A DNA stretch of 64,000 nucleotides from Yoonia vestfoldensis (GTDB lineage: Bacteria > Pseudomonadota > Alphaproteobacteria > Rhodobacterales > Rhodobacteraceae): contig NZ_CP021431.1 in NCBI RefSeq assembly GCF_002158905.1, positions 2,046,001 through 2,110,000 on the forward strand, in the 5' to 3' direction. Position numbers and translations under genes: made by a program. The notes beneath the pieces were generated by a model. That model worked only from the letters and a program-made list of their open reading frames with translations. It had not been told where the DNA came from and did no database searches. Shown in pieces: positions 25,099-32,119 of the stretch; positions within the stretch are counted from its first letter, which is position 1; each line of letters begins with the position of its first letter.

Positions 25099-26130
25099 TC
25101 AGACCTGACCGCCCATCGCGGTCAGCAGGTCCTGCATATCGGCGGGGATAACAGCTTGAAATTCAAGGAATTCCTTGCTTACCGGATGCACAAAACCCAA
25201 AGTCGCCGCATGCAGCGCCTGGCGCGGGAATGCGGCGACAGCGGCGACGCCAGCCTCGCCCAGGGCTTTCGGCGACATCTTGCGCCGCCCGCCATAGGTG
25301 GGATCGCCGATCAACGCATGGCCGCAATGGGCCAGATGCACCCGAATCTGGTGGGTGCGGCCGGTTTCAAGCCAGCATTCGATCAGTGCCGCAACCGGCG
25401 GCGTGCCCAAAGGTTCCAGGATTCGCGTGCGTGTGACGGCATGGCGCCCGGCGCTAAAGGACACGGCCTGCCGCTGCCGGTCGGTCCGGTGCCGCCCCAG
25501 CAGGGTCTGGATTTTCAGGATATTACCGGGCTCGAAACTGGTGCCCTTGATGCCGCGCAGACGTGGGTCATTGGCATCAGGCACGCCGTAACAGATCGCG
25601 AGATAGCGGCGTTCGACGGTATGGGCGGCGAATTGATCGGCCAGATGGTGATGCGCGCGGTCGGATTTGGCGACAACCAGCAGCCCCGATGTGTCCTTGT
25701 CGATCCTATGCACGATGCCCGGGCGTTTCAGCCCGCCGACGCCGGACAGGCTGTCGCCGCAATGATGGATCAGCGCATTGACCAGCGTGCCATCCGCCGT
25801 GCCGGGGGCGGGATGCACGACCATGCCGGCGGGTTTGTTGATGACGATCAGATCGTCATCCTCGAACACCACGTCAAGCGTGATATCCTGCGCGCCGATA
25901 TGGCTTTCGACGGCGGCGGCGACGGTGACGGCGACCTGCGCGCCCTCGGCGATGCGGAAACGCGGATCGGTCACGACCATTCCGTCCACCGCCACAGCGC
26001 CATCCGCGATCAGCCGCGCCAGACGTGACCGGCTGAGCGCGGCATCATCAGGCACATCGCGGCCAAGCGCCTTGTCCAGCCGCGGCGGCGGGTTGGCGGC
26101 GATGGTAAAGGTGATCAGGCTCGGCCCCAT
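25099..26130 (-). CDS. rluD: RluA family pseudouridine synthase (RluD-like)
   Basis: 343 aa. An N-terminal S4 domain (RLDKALGRD, then SRSRLARLIADGAV) is followed by the catalytic domain, whose signature HRIDKDTSGLLVVAK carries the catalytic aspartate. The later motif LETGRTHQIRVHLAHCGHALIGDPTYGG is typical. It modifies uridines in 23S rRNA helix 69 if truly RluD; other RluA targets are possible. The ATG at 26130 has GGAG 6 nt upstream; two ATGs at 26145-26148 are alternatives. The in-frame extension beyond would run through tRNA-His and is rejected. Confidence 0.92.
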   Translation of the reverse strand: MGPSLITFTIAANPPPRLDKALGRDVPDDAALSRSRLARLIADGAVAVDGMVVTDPRFRIAEGAQVAVTVAAAVESHIGAQDITLDVVFEDDDLIVINKPAGMVVHPAPGTADGTLVNALIHHCGDSLSGVGGLKRPGIVHRIDKDTSGLLVVAKSDRAHHHLADQFAAHTVERRYLAICYGVPDANDPRLRGIKGTSFEPGNILKIQTLLGRHRTDRQRQAVSFSAGRHAVTRTRILEPLGTPPVAALIECWLETGRTHQIRVHLAHCGHALIGDPTYGGRRKMSPKALGEAGVAAVAAFPRQALHAATLGFVHPVSKEFLEFQAVIPADMQDLLTAMGGQV

Positions 26131-26167
26131 CTGGTTCTCCGTCATCATCTGCGGCCTGAAAAGGGGG

Positions 26168-26244
26168 TGGTACCACCTGCTGGTCTCGAACCAGCGACCT
26201 CTTGATCCACAATCAAGCGCTCTAACCAACTGAGCTAAGGCGGC
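26168..26244 (-). tRNA. tRNA-His (GTG)
   Basis: A complete cloverleaf on the minus strand: acceptor GCCGCCT/AGGTGGT, D arm with AGCTCAGTTGGTTAGAGC, anticodon stem CTTGA/TCAAG around TTGTGGA (anticodon GTG), T arm GCTGG-TTCGAGA-CCAGC, and encoded CCA. G1 pairs with U72, the discriminator is A73, and there is no G at -1. This is the unusual tRNA-His form known from a clade of Alphaproteobacteria. It sits just upstream of rluD. Confidence 0.95.
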
Positions 26245-26370
26245 ACTGGCGCCGGATTTAGCCGCATGACCACATGATTGCAAGGGGCAGTCGCGGCTTT
26301 TCGCGCGCGGCACTTGCCAAGCGATCACGCGGCGCTGTAGGCAGGCGCAAGACAGCAAGGAACAAAGATC

Positions 26371-26562
26371 ATGGGTATCAACAGCGAACGCGATATCGAG
26401 GCCAATATGCAGATCGGCCCGACCGAACTGGGCATGGTGCGGATCTTCATCGAGGCCGGCGATACGGAAATCCCGATGGATTTCGACCCCGAGGAAGCCG
26501 AGGAAATCGCCGATGAAATCCGCGCCGCCGCCCAGGCCGCGCGCGCTGTCAAAACGCGCTGA
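26371..26562 (+). CDS. Small acidic conserved protein (DUF6324-like)
   Basis: 63 aa, acidic, with MQIGPTELGMVRIFIEAG and a helical C-terminus rich in Glu and Ala (FDPEEAEEIADEIRAAAQAA). It resembles small Rhodobacteraceae proteins I recall as DUF6324, but I cannot verify that. The preceding AAGGAACAAAG supplies a ribosome binding site. Function unknown. Its 3' end overlaps the end of mmcB on the opposite strand by 14 bases. Confidence 0.75.
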   Translation: MGINSERDIEANMQIGPTELGMVRIFIEAGDTEIPMDFDPEEAEEIADEIRAAAQAARAVKTR

Positions 26563-27007
26563 CGCAGCCCGGATCGCGCGCCATCTGCGCGCGGATCGCG
26601 GCGTGGCGGGCGAATTTCTGTGTCAGCATCTTGCGCCGCGCGGGGGCCAGCCGCTGTTCCGGCCCAAGGCGCAGGATTTCGGCATCATAGCTATCGGCGA
26701 TGATCAGCCCGGTATCATCGGGCAAAAGCGTGACCGGAAAATCGGCATCGACCGCCCAGAAAAACCGGTCGCACCATGCCAGATAGCCCTGCCATTTGCG
26801 GTCGGTCTGGAAATCGGCGCGGCTTGATTTGCATTCGATCACCCAGATTTCACCTTTCGGCCCCAGCGCCATGACATCAACGCGCAGGCCCGATGTCGGC
26901 ACCAATTCCTCGACGCTGACGAAATCATGGCCGCGCAAATGACGACAGACGCCCCGCGCGAGGCTCTGGCCGGGTTGCAAGGCGGAAGAGGCAAAGCCGG
27001 AAGACAT
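26549..27007 (-). CDS. mmcB: MmcB family DNA repair protein
   Basis: 152 aa with a PD-(D/E)XK-like core: LRVDVMALGPKGEIWVIECKSSRADF places Asp, Glu and Lys in the order of a restriction-type nuclease site. It matches MmcB, a putative endonuclease of Caulobacter and relatives reported to contribute to resistance to DNA damage such as mitomycin C. The length is normal. It converges on the small gene at 26371. No signal peptide. Confidence 0.85.
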   Translation of the reverse strand: MSSGFASSALQPGQSLARGVCRHLRGHDFVSVEELVPTSGLRVDVMALGPKGEIWVIECKSSRADFQTDRKWQGYLAWCDRFFWAVDADFPVTLLPDDTGLIIADSYDAEILRLGPEQRLAPARRKMLTQKFARHAAIRAQMARDPGCVSAF

Positions 27008-27148
27008 GGCGCGATATTGAACAAGAGGGGAACAGATTGCAATCGCGCGGCGGCTGGCCTGCGTTATCTACCGCCCGACAGCGGGCGATCTTTAGGATTT
27101 GGTCAGGTTTCGCTGCTATCCTGCACCCCAGTTACAAAGGGCACTGAC

Positions 27149-27295
27149 ATGTCACTGATCGCCAGTATCACTTTTTTCGAAACCTGCATGGCGCTGCTGA
27201 CCATCGCTCTGGCTGAACGGGTGCTGCTGGGCTATGCCCCCGCCGCCATGGTCGGCCGTGATGGCTGGTTGATCCGCGGTGATATCGAAGAATAA
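27149..27295 (+). CDS. Putative 48-aa membrane peptide
   Basis: A short open frame, MSLIASITFF onward, with a hydrophobic N-terminal half (about residues 1-28) and a polar end (GDIEE). AAGGG lies 8 nt upstream of the ATG, which favours translation. I do not recognise it. It ends about 50 bases before the 6S RNA candidate. It may be a small membrane protein or a chance frame. Confidence 0.4.
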   Translation: MSLIASITFFETCMALLTIALAERVLLGYAPAAMVGRDGWLIRGDIEE

Positions 27296-27343
27296 GATCA
27301 CGCCACTTGTGGAACCCCGCATTGCGCCCTAATTGGAAAGCAG

Positions 27344-27504
27344 ACGGGTTTCTGCGCTGCATGTATACCATCGGTACAAATCCAGTGGCCTTAAGCAACT
27401 CCGAGGGAGCTGGCTCTGTTCTGGCCCTGGTCAGTCTATCTGGCGCCCACCTGTAAAAACAGGTCCTCGGGATTAGCTACCGCTACGGCAGAGGTGGTGC
27501 CCGT
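27344..27504 (+). ncRNA. ssrS: 6S RNA candidate
   Basis: About 161 nt that can fold into one long rod, as 6S RNA does. ACGGG pairs with CCCGT at the ends, TTTCTGC with GCAGAGG, CGGTA with TACCG, AATCC with GGATT, and CCGAGG with CCTCGG. In the 3' half there is a perfect ACCTGT-AAAA-ACAGGT hairpin. The segments GGCCTTAAGCAACTCCGAGG and GGCGCCCACCTG match my memory of alphaproteobacterial 6S. It would regulate RNA polymerase holoenzyme in stationary phase. No covariance search was run. Confidence 0.7.
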
Positions 27505-27507
27505 CGC

Positions 27508-27819
27508 CTACCGCCCGCGCCGCGACCCGGCGGTTACACGGATCGGGATCAATTGCCCGCCCGATTGGTCGTCGTCATCATCATCCTGCGCATTCAGCAT
27601 GATCGAGATCGCGAATTGCACGCTGCCGAAAACCGTGCCGTGAAAGAACCACAGCAAGAACAGCGCCAGCCAGCCGATATCGGAATTGGCCACAAGGCTG
27701 CCAAGGCGCGCCACATCATACCAAAGCAGCATCGCCACAAAGACCGCCGCGATCACAAAACCCACCGCGCAATGGCGCAGGTAAAGCCGCATCAGATCTG
27801 GTTCTTGGTCATGTGTCAT
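27508..27819 (-). CDS. Small two-helix membrane protein
   Basis: 103 aa from the ATG at 27819 (an ATG at 27837 would add six residues). Two hydrophobic segments (HCAVGFVIAAVFVAMLLWY and IGWLALFLLWFFHGTVFGSV) are followed by an acidic cluster of Asp residues (about 77-83) and a basic C-terminus. No named domain recognised. It ends three bases from the 6S candidate on the other strand. Confidence 0.65.
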   Translation of the reverse strand: MTHDQEPDLMRLYLRHCAVGFVIAAVFVAMLLWYDVARLGSLVANSDIGWLALFLLWFFHGTVFGSVQFAISIMLNAQDDDDDDQSGGQLIPIRVTAGSRRGR

Positions 27820-28078
27820 GGCAGCGCCCCCTATCATCTTTAGCTAAGCCATGCGCGCCGAAAAACAAGCCATGGCCTGATCGCGCGCCCTGTTGTTCAG
27901 GCCCTTTGCCGCCTGGCAAGACACGGCAGGCACAGCGCCGCCTGCGATGATCTTAATCACTTGTTCATATTAATGTCCGCCATCAGCCCCAGAATGGTCT
28001 GATTTCAACACCATATCCGGCGCTGACGTGACGATAAGGTGACGTCACGGTTCACCAATAAACGAGGGAATGAGTATC
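27820..28078. other. Divergent intergenic region
   Basis: About 260 nt between two divergently oriented genes; it must hold both promoters. GTGACG occurs twice (28028 and 28039) and the second is part of a perfect GTGACGTCAC palindrome (28039-28048), 30 bases before the secreted-protein gene. That may be an operator. Nothing else stands out. Confidence 0.4.
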
Positions 28079-28504
28079 ATGAAAAGCATTACCAAGCGCC
28101 TGTCACGCGCCAGCGCACCAAAACAGGTAGCCTGTGCCATCAGCATCGCCATGATGATGGCCGCAGCACCGGCATATGCCGATCCGACCATCGGGTTTGG
28201 CCTGTCGGTCAGCTATGGCCCGCAGAGCATCGATACAGGTCTCGGCGTCAGGATCTTTTCGGATAACGAAGATGACAGCAACGTGGCCACGATCGGTCTG
28301 GATTACATGCTGGTCAGCCAATCCTGGCGCGCCACCATCGGTGCGGCACGTCTATATGATGAAACCTATTTCGGCCTTGATCTGGGGTTTGACGGGACTT
28401 TCGATTTCGGCGTCTCGGCAGGGTTGCTGAGAGAGGAAACCGAGCAAGTCTTTGCGCAGCAGACTGGCCTTGTACCGGTCATCCCGGACCAGCAGCCGCG
28501 CTAA
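28079..28504 (+). CDS. Secreted hypothetical protein
   Basis: 141 aa. A basic N-terminus and a hydrophobic core ending APAYADP indicate a signal peptide cleaved near residue 35. The mature part alternates polar and hydrophobic residues with many Gly, Tyr and Phe (GFGLSVSYGP, LGFDGTFDFGVSAGLL), which resembles short outer-membrane beta-strands. It is small for a full barrel. The start at 28079 gives good spacing from GAGGG; ATG at 28070 is an alternative. Function unknown. Confidence 0.65.
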   Translation: MKSITKRLSRASAPKQVACAISIAMMMAAAPAYADPTIGFGLSVSYGPQSIDTGLGVRIFSDNEDDSNVATIGLDYMLVSQSWRATIGAARLYDETYFGLDLGFDGTFDFGVSAGLLREETEQVFAQQTGLVPVIPDQQPR

Positions 28505-28627
28505 GGGCTCGTAACGACAGATTGGCTTTGACGCCAAGCTTTGACGCGCGGCCTCGGGATCATGGCGGTCCGGATGCCGCGCAAGCGCCGCATATCCAAC
28601 GCCCTTGCCCGGCGGTCGCAGGCAGGC

Positions 28628-29095
28628 TCAGAACGCCTCTGGCTGTGCTTGGCGGGCCATATGGTCCAGCACGGCATTGACGAATTTGGGTTCCTTGCCG
28701 TCATGCGAAAACGCCTCGGCCACGGCGACGAATTCGCTGATCACCACCTTGGGCGGCGTGTCCTTGTCCAACAGCTCTGCCCCTGCCGCGCGAAACAATG
28801 CGCGCCATGTGGGGTCGATCCGCGCAATCGGCCATTTGGCCACCAGCGCGCGGTCGGTCATCTGGTCGATGCTGGCTTGCAGATCGACAGCGCGGTCCAT
28901 CATCCGGCGGAAAGTGTCAACATCGCCTTCGACCAGTTCCACATCGTCGATCACCTCGCCGAAACGGTGGTCTTCGAATTCGCGCACAATCCCTTCGACG
29001 GTCTGGCCAGTGGCTTCCATCTGGAACAGGGCCTGCACCGCGTAATAGCGGGCGGCGGATTTCATCTTGCGACGCTGGTTATTGGAAATCGTCAT
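28628..29095 (-). CDS. nusB: Transcription antitermination factor NusB
   Basis: 155 aa all-helical RNA-binding protein of the rRNA antitermination complex, partner of NusE (S10) at boxA. Family features include ARYYAVQALFQMEATG near the N-terminus, ALVAKWPIARIDPTWRALFRAA in the middle and VVISEFVAVAEAF with KFVNAVLDHMA at the end. The start overlaps the ribH stop as ATGA. Ending a riboflavin operon with nusB is the common bacterial arrangement. Confidence 0.95.
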   Translation of the reverse strand: MTISNNQRRKMKSAARYYAVQALFQMEATGQTVEGIVREFEDHRFGEVIDDVELVEGDVDTFRRMMDRAVDLQASIDQMTDRALVAKWPIARIDPTWRALFRAAGAELLDKDTPPKVVISEFVAVAEAFSHDGKEPKFVNAVLDHMARQAQPEAF

Positions 29096-29619
29096 CGAAT
29101 CGTATCACCTGCCATCAAGATGTCGCGGGTAAAGCCCACGCCTTTTTCAGCCTTGCCCCATTTGCGCGCCAAAGCGACCAGATGCAATGCCGCCGCAGCC
29201 GCGCCGCCGCCTTTGTTCATCTGCGCGGGATCGGCGCGCACCGCCGCCTGCGCGTGGTTTTCCACCGTCAGGATGCCATTGCCGATGCACAGCCCCTGTA
29301 GCCCCAAGAGTTGCAGCGCGCGGCTGCTGTCATTGCAGACAGTGTCGTAATGCGTCGTCTCGCCCCGGATCACGCAGCCCAGCGCGACATAGCCGTCAAA
29401 ATCGCCCATCCGCGCCGCGATGCCGATGGCGGTGGGAATTTCCAGCGCGCCGGGGACATGCACGATCTCATGCGTGGCACCGGCCTTTGCGATCTCGGCC
29501 AGGGCACCGGCGATCTGGTGATCGCTGATATCCTTGTAATAGGGCGAGGCGACGATCAGGATCTTCACCGGCTTGTCGAAATCCGGCAGCGGCAGGATAT
29601 GGTGGGTAGGTCCGGCCAT
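29092..29619 (-). CDS. ribH: 6,7-dimethyl-8-ribityllumazine synthase
   Basis: 175 aa. It condenses the pyrimidine intermediate with dihydroxybutanone phosphate in the penultimate step of riboflavin synthesis. Visible motifs are VPGALEIPTAI, the ALGCVIRGETTHYD loop with its catalytic histidine, and NGILTVENHAQA (the family usually has a Thr-rich form of this). The start overlaps the ribBA stop by one base. It forms icosahedral capsids in many bacteria. Confidence 0.95.
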   Translation of the reverse strand: MAGPTHHILPLPDFDKPVKILIVASPYYKDISDHQIAGALAEIAKAGATHEIVHVPGALEIPTAIGIAARMGDFDGYVALGCVIRGETTHYDTVCNDSSRALQLLGLQGLCIGNGILTVENHAQAAVRADPAQMNKGGGAAAAALHLVALARKWGKAEKGVGFTRDILMAGDTIR

Positions 29620-30749
29620 CAGCCAATCTCCGAGATTTTGCGGGTGCCGACGATTTCCAACCCATAGGCGTCAAGGCCGACAACGCGCGGCTTGGGGGAA
29701 TTGGTCAGCAAGGTGATGTCATGCAGGCCCAGTGCCGACAGGATCTGCGCGCCCAGCCCATATTGGCGCAGGGTCTGGGGGGTCGCCTCTTCGCTTGGGT
29801 CCAGCTTCATATGCAGGTCGCGCAGCAGCACCAGCGCGCCGCGCCCTTCATCGGCGATCAGCTGCATCGCATCGCCGAATTCATTGCGCCGCCCCTTGGG
29901 GCCGACACCGACGACATCCAGCATCGGGTCCATCGCATGCATCCGCACCAGCACCGGATCAGCCGTGGTAATATCACCCTTGATCAGCGCGATATGTTCG
30001 GCCCCTTGGGTTTCATCGACAAAAATCCGCATTTCCCAATCGCCGCCGAATTCCGAGGTGATGGTCTGGCTGTCGCGCAACACGACCAGATTGTCATGGC
30101 GGCGGCGATAGGCGATCAGATCGCTGATCGTGCCGATTTTCAGCCCATGCAGCTGCGCAAAGGCGACCAGATCGGGCAGACGCGCCATTTCGCCGTCTTC
30201 CTTCATAATCTCGCAGATCACACCAGAGGGGTTCAGCCCCGCCAGCCGCGCGATATCGACCGCCGCTTCGGTATGGCCCGCACGGACCAGCACGCCACCA
30301 TCGCGCGCGCGCAGCGGAAAGACATGCCCCGGCGTCGCGATATCGGCTGCGCCCTTGGCTGCATCGATAGCCACCGACACGGTGCGCGCGCGGTCAGCGG
30401 CGGAAATCCCGGTGCTGACGCCTTCGCGGGCCTCGATACTGACGGTAAAGGCGGTTTCATGGCGCGAGGAATTGTTGGACGCCATCAAGGGCAGGCCCAG
30501 CGCATCGATGCGGCTGCCGGGCAAGGACAAACAAATCAGCCCGCGCCCGTGTTTGGCCATGAAATTGATCGCATCGGGTGTCGCCATCTGGGCGGGGATC
30601 ACCAGATCGCCTTCGTTCTCGCGGTCTTCGTGATCGACAAGGATGAACATCCGCCCGTTGCGGGCATCGTCGATGATGTCTTCGATCTTGCTGATCGCGT
30701 CGGACCAATCCAGTTCAACCGGACCCGGCGTTTCGAAAGTGATGGACAT
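29619..30749 (-). CDS. ribB: 3,4-dihydroxy-2-butanone-4-phosphate synthase with degenerate GTP cyclohydrolase II domain
   Basis: 376 aa in two domains. Residues about 15-215 are RibB, with ILVDHEDRENEGDL, the conserved HTEAAVDIARLAGL and CEIMKEDGEM, and look fully functional. The C-terminal half is related to RibA, but the zinc-site motif HSEC reads HAMD and the RCDCG motif reads RRNEFG; the RQEGRNIG loop is replaced by RDLHMKLD. So GTP cyclohydrolase activity is very unlikely, and this matches the RibBX-type proteins known in proteobacteria. A separate RibA is needed elsewhere. Confidence 0.93.
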   Translation of the reverse strand: MSITFETPGPVELDWSDAISKIEDIIDDARNGRMFILVDHEDRENEGDLVIPAQMATPDAINFMAKHGRGLICLSLPGSRIDALGLPLMASNNSSRHETAFTVSIEAREGVSTGISAADRARTVSVAIDAAKGAADIATPGHVFPLRARDGGVLVRAGHTEAAVDIARLAGLNPSGVICEIMKEDGEMARLPDLVAFAQLHGLKIGTISDLIAYRRRHDNLVVLRDSQTITSEFGGDWEMRIFVDETQGAEHIALIKGDITTADPVLVRMHAMDPMLDVVGVGPKGRRNEFGDAMQLIADEGRGALVLLRDLHMKLDPSEEATPQTLRQYGLGAQILSALGLHDITLLTNSPKPRVVGLDAYGLEIVGTRKISEIG

Positions 30750-30817
30750 TGGCGACCCCGCAGCTTGGTTGTCTGCCAGATAGCCCAGCCTCCTGCATTT
30801 GAAAAGGGCTGCAAGGC

Positions 30818-30843
30818 GTAGGGTGGGTCTTGACCCACCTTAC
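30818..30843. repeat. Palindromic dispersed repeat, copy 1
   Basis: GTAGGGTGGGTC-TT-GACCCACCTTAC is almost perfectly self-complementary. The same frame occurs at 46497. It overlaps the stop codon of the gene at 30840. Confidence 0.75.
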
Positions 30844-31397
30844 CCAAAGAACGCCTCGGCGCTGACATAGCCTGCCAGACGGGCCGCCGCGACCCATTCG
30901 CGTTCGAAATCGGTATCGCCCACCAGCACAAAGCGGTCGGCAGGCTGGCGCAGCGCGGCTGTCACCCCCTCCAGATCGCGGCGCATCGCCGACCAGCTGT
31001 CGGCAAAGCGTGGGGCGGCAAAGGCACGGTCTATCCCCGACAGCCCCGCCAGATGCGTGGGCGTGACAGGCCGATGCGCAAGGCCGTGGCGGGCGGTATT
31101 GACCAGCGTTTGCAGCCGCGCGGCACGGTCCGCAGGCATCGCCTGCCCGTCGCGCAAGACCCGCAAGGCATTGCTGGAAAACAGAAATCCGATCAGGTCA
31201 TGCCCGTTACTGGCGCGGATACCGGCATAGGTCTTATAGGGCAGGCCCAGTTCGGCGGCGCGTTTGACACGCAGGCGCACGACCTCGATCGGCAGGACGG
31301 GCAGCAGGTCAGCCCGCGCCTTCGCCCATGCGAATTTGCGCCAGCTATGGCCGGGTTCCTGCGACAGGCGCGAGTTGTGCCCGATCCCCGCGATCAC
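30840..31397 (-). CDS. Unknown protein embedded in the riboflavin operon
   Basis: 185 aa. The start codon is GTG and overlaps the ribE stop as GTGA; the stop codon TAA lies within a dispersed palindrome. The N-terminus has AGIGHNS, a motif seen in various alphaproteobacterial proteins; then LLPVLPIEVVRLRVKRAAELGLPYKTYA and a C-terminal FVLVGDTDFEREWVAAARLAGY. No signal peptide or membrane segment. I do not recognise a characterised family. Location between riboflavin synthase and RibB and translational coupling suggest a link to flavin metabolism, but that is inference. Confidence 0.75.
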   Translation of the reverse strand: MIAGIGHNSRLSQEPGHSWRKFAWAKARADLLPVLPIEVVRLRVKRAAELGLPYKTYAGIRASNGHDLIGFLFSSNALRVLRDGQAMPADRAARLQTLVNTARHGLAHRPVTPTHLAGLSGIDRAFAAPRFADSWSAMRRDLEGVTAALRQPADRFVLVGDTDFEREWVAAARLAGYVSAEAFFG

Positions 31398-31990
31398 GCG
31401 TAATCCTGCAACCGCGCGACATAGCGGGCCATCGTGTCGATCTCGATATTGATCAGATCGCCCACCGCAACCTCGCCCCAGGTCGTCGCGGTCTTGGTAT
31501 GGGGGATGAAATTGATCCCGAAATCGCGGCCTGCGACCTCGTTCACGGTCAGCGATGTGCCATCCAGCGCCACCGATCCCTTGGGCGCGATGAACCGGGC
31601 CAGCGCCTCTGGCGCGCGAAAGGTGACCCGCGTGCTGTCGCCTTCATCGCGCATCGCCACCACCTCGGCCACACCGTCCACATGGCCCGAAACGATATGC
31701 CCGCCCAATTCATCGCCCACTTTGAGCGCGCGTTCCAGGTTCAGCCTTTTGCCGACGCGCCAGCCGCCGACATTGGTGGCCCCCACGGTTTCCGCCGAAA
31801 TCTGCACATCAAACCAATTCTGCGGCGCGCGGCCCAGGGCGATCACCGTCAGACAAACGCCATTGCAGGCAATCGAGGCCCCGATCTCGATCCCCGCCAC
31901 GTCATAGCCGGTGCCGATCCGCGCGCGCAGATCGCCGCGCTGGTCGAGCTCTAGCACCTGCCCGATATCGGTAACAATTCCTGTGAACAT
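31394..31990 (-). CDS. ribE: Riboflavin synthase, alpha chain
   Basis: 198 aa. It dismutates two lumazines into riboflavin. Two homologous barrels are visible: the first opens MFTGIVTDIGQV and has SIACNGVCLTV; the second has GHIVSGHVDGVAEV and GSVALDGTSLTVNEV. This tandem arrangement is diagnostic. It is first gene of the run ribE-unknown-ribBA-ribH-nusB. No FMN riboswitch is evident in the 130 nt upstream. Confidence 0.96.
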   Translation of the reverse strand: MFTGIVTDIGQVLELDQRGDLRARIGTGYDVAGIEIGASIACNGVCLTVIALGRAPQNWFDVQISAETVGATNVGGWRVGKRLNLERALKVGDELGGHIVSGHVDGVAEVVAMRDEGDSTRVTFRAPEALARFIAPKGSVALDGTSLTVNEVAGRDFGINFIPHTKTATTWGEVAVGDLINIEIDTMARYVARLQDYA

Positions 31991-32119
31991 GCGCTTTCCT
32001 TTCCGCTTGATCCTGACCTAGCGGCTTGCAGGCTGGCAAGCAAGACAGGCGGTTTGCCGCATTGCCGCCAGAATTGCGGTGTTAAGCTGGTGTTCAGTCT
32101 ATTCAGTCAGTTCCATGGT

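Noticed and set aside
25099-26358. 419-codon reading of the rluD frame
   Set aside because: The extra N-terminus would be translated from tRNA-His sequence; the ATG at 26130 has a proper ribosome site.
31991-32119. FMN riboswitch upstream of ribE
   Set aside because: The conserved FMN aptamer strings are not seen; the region is short and only GC-rich.
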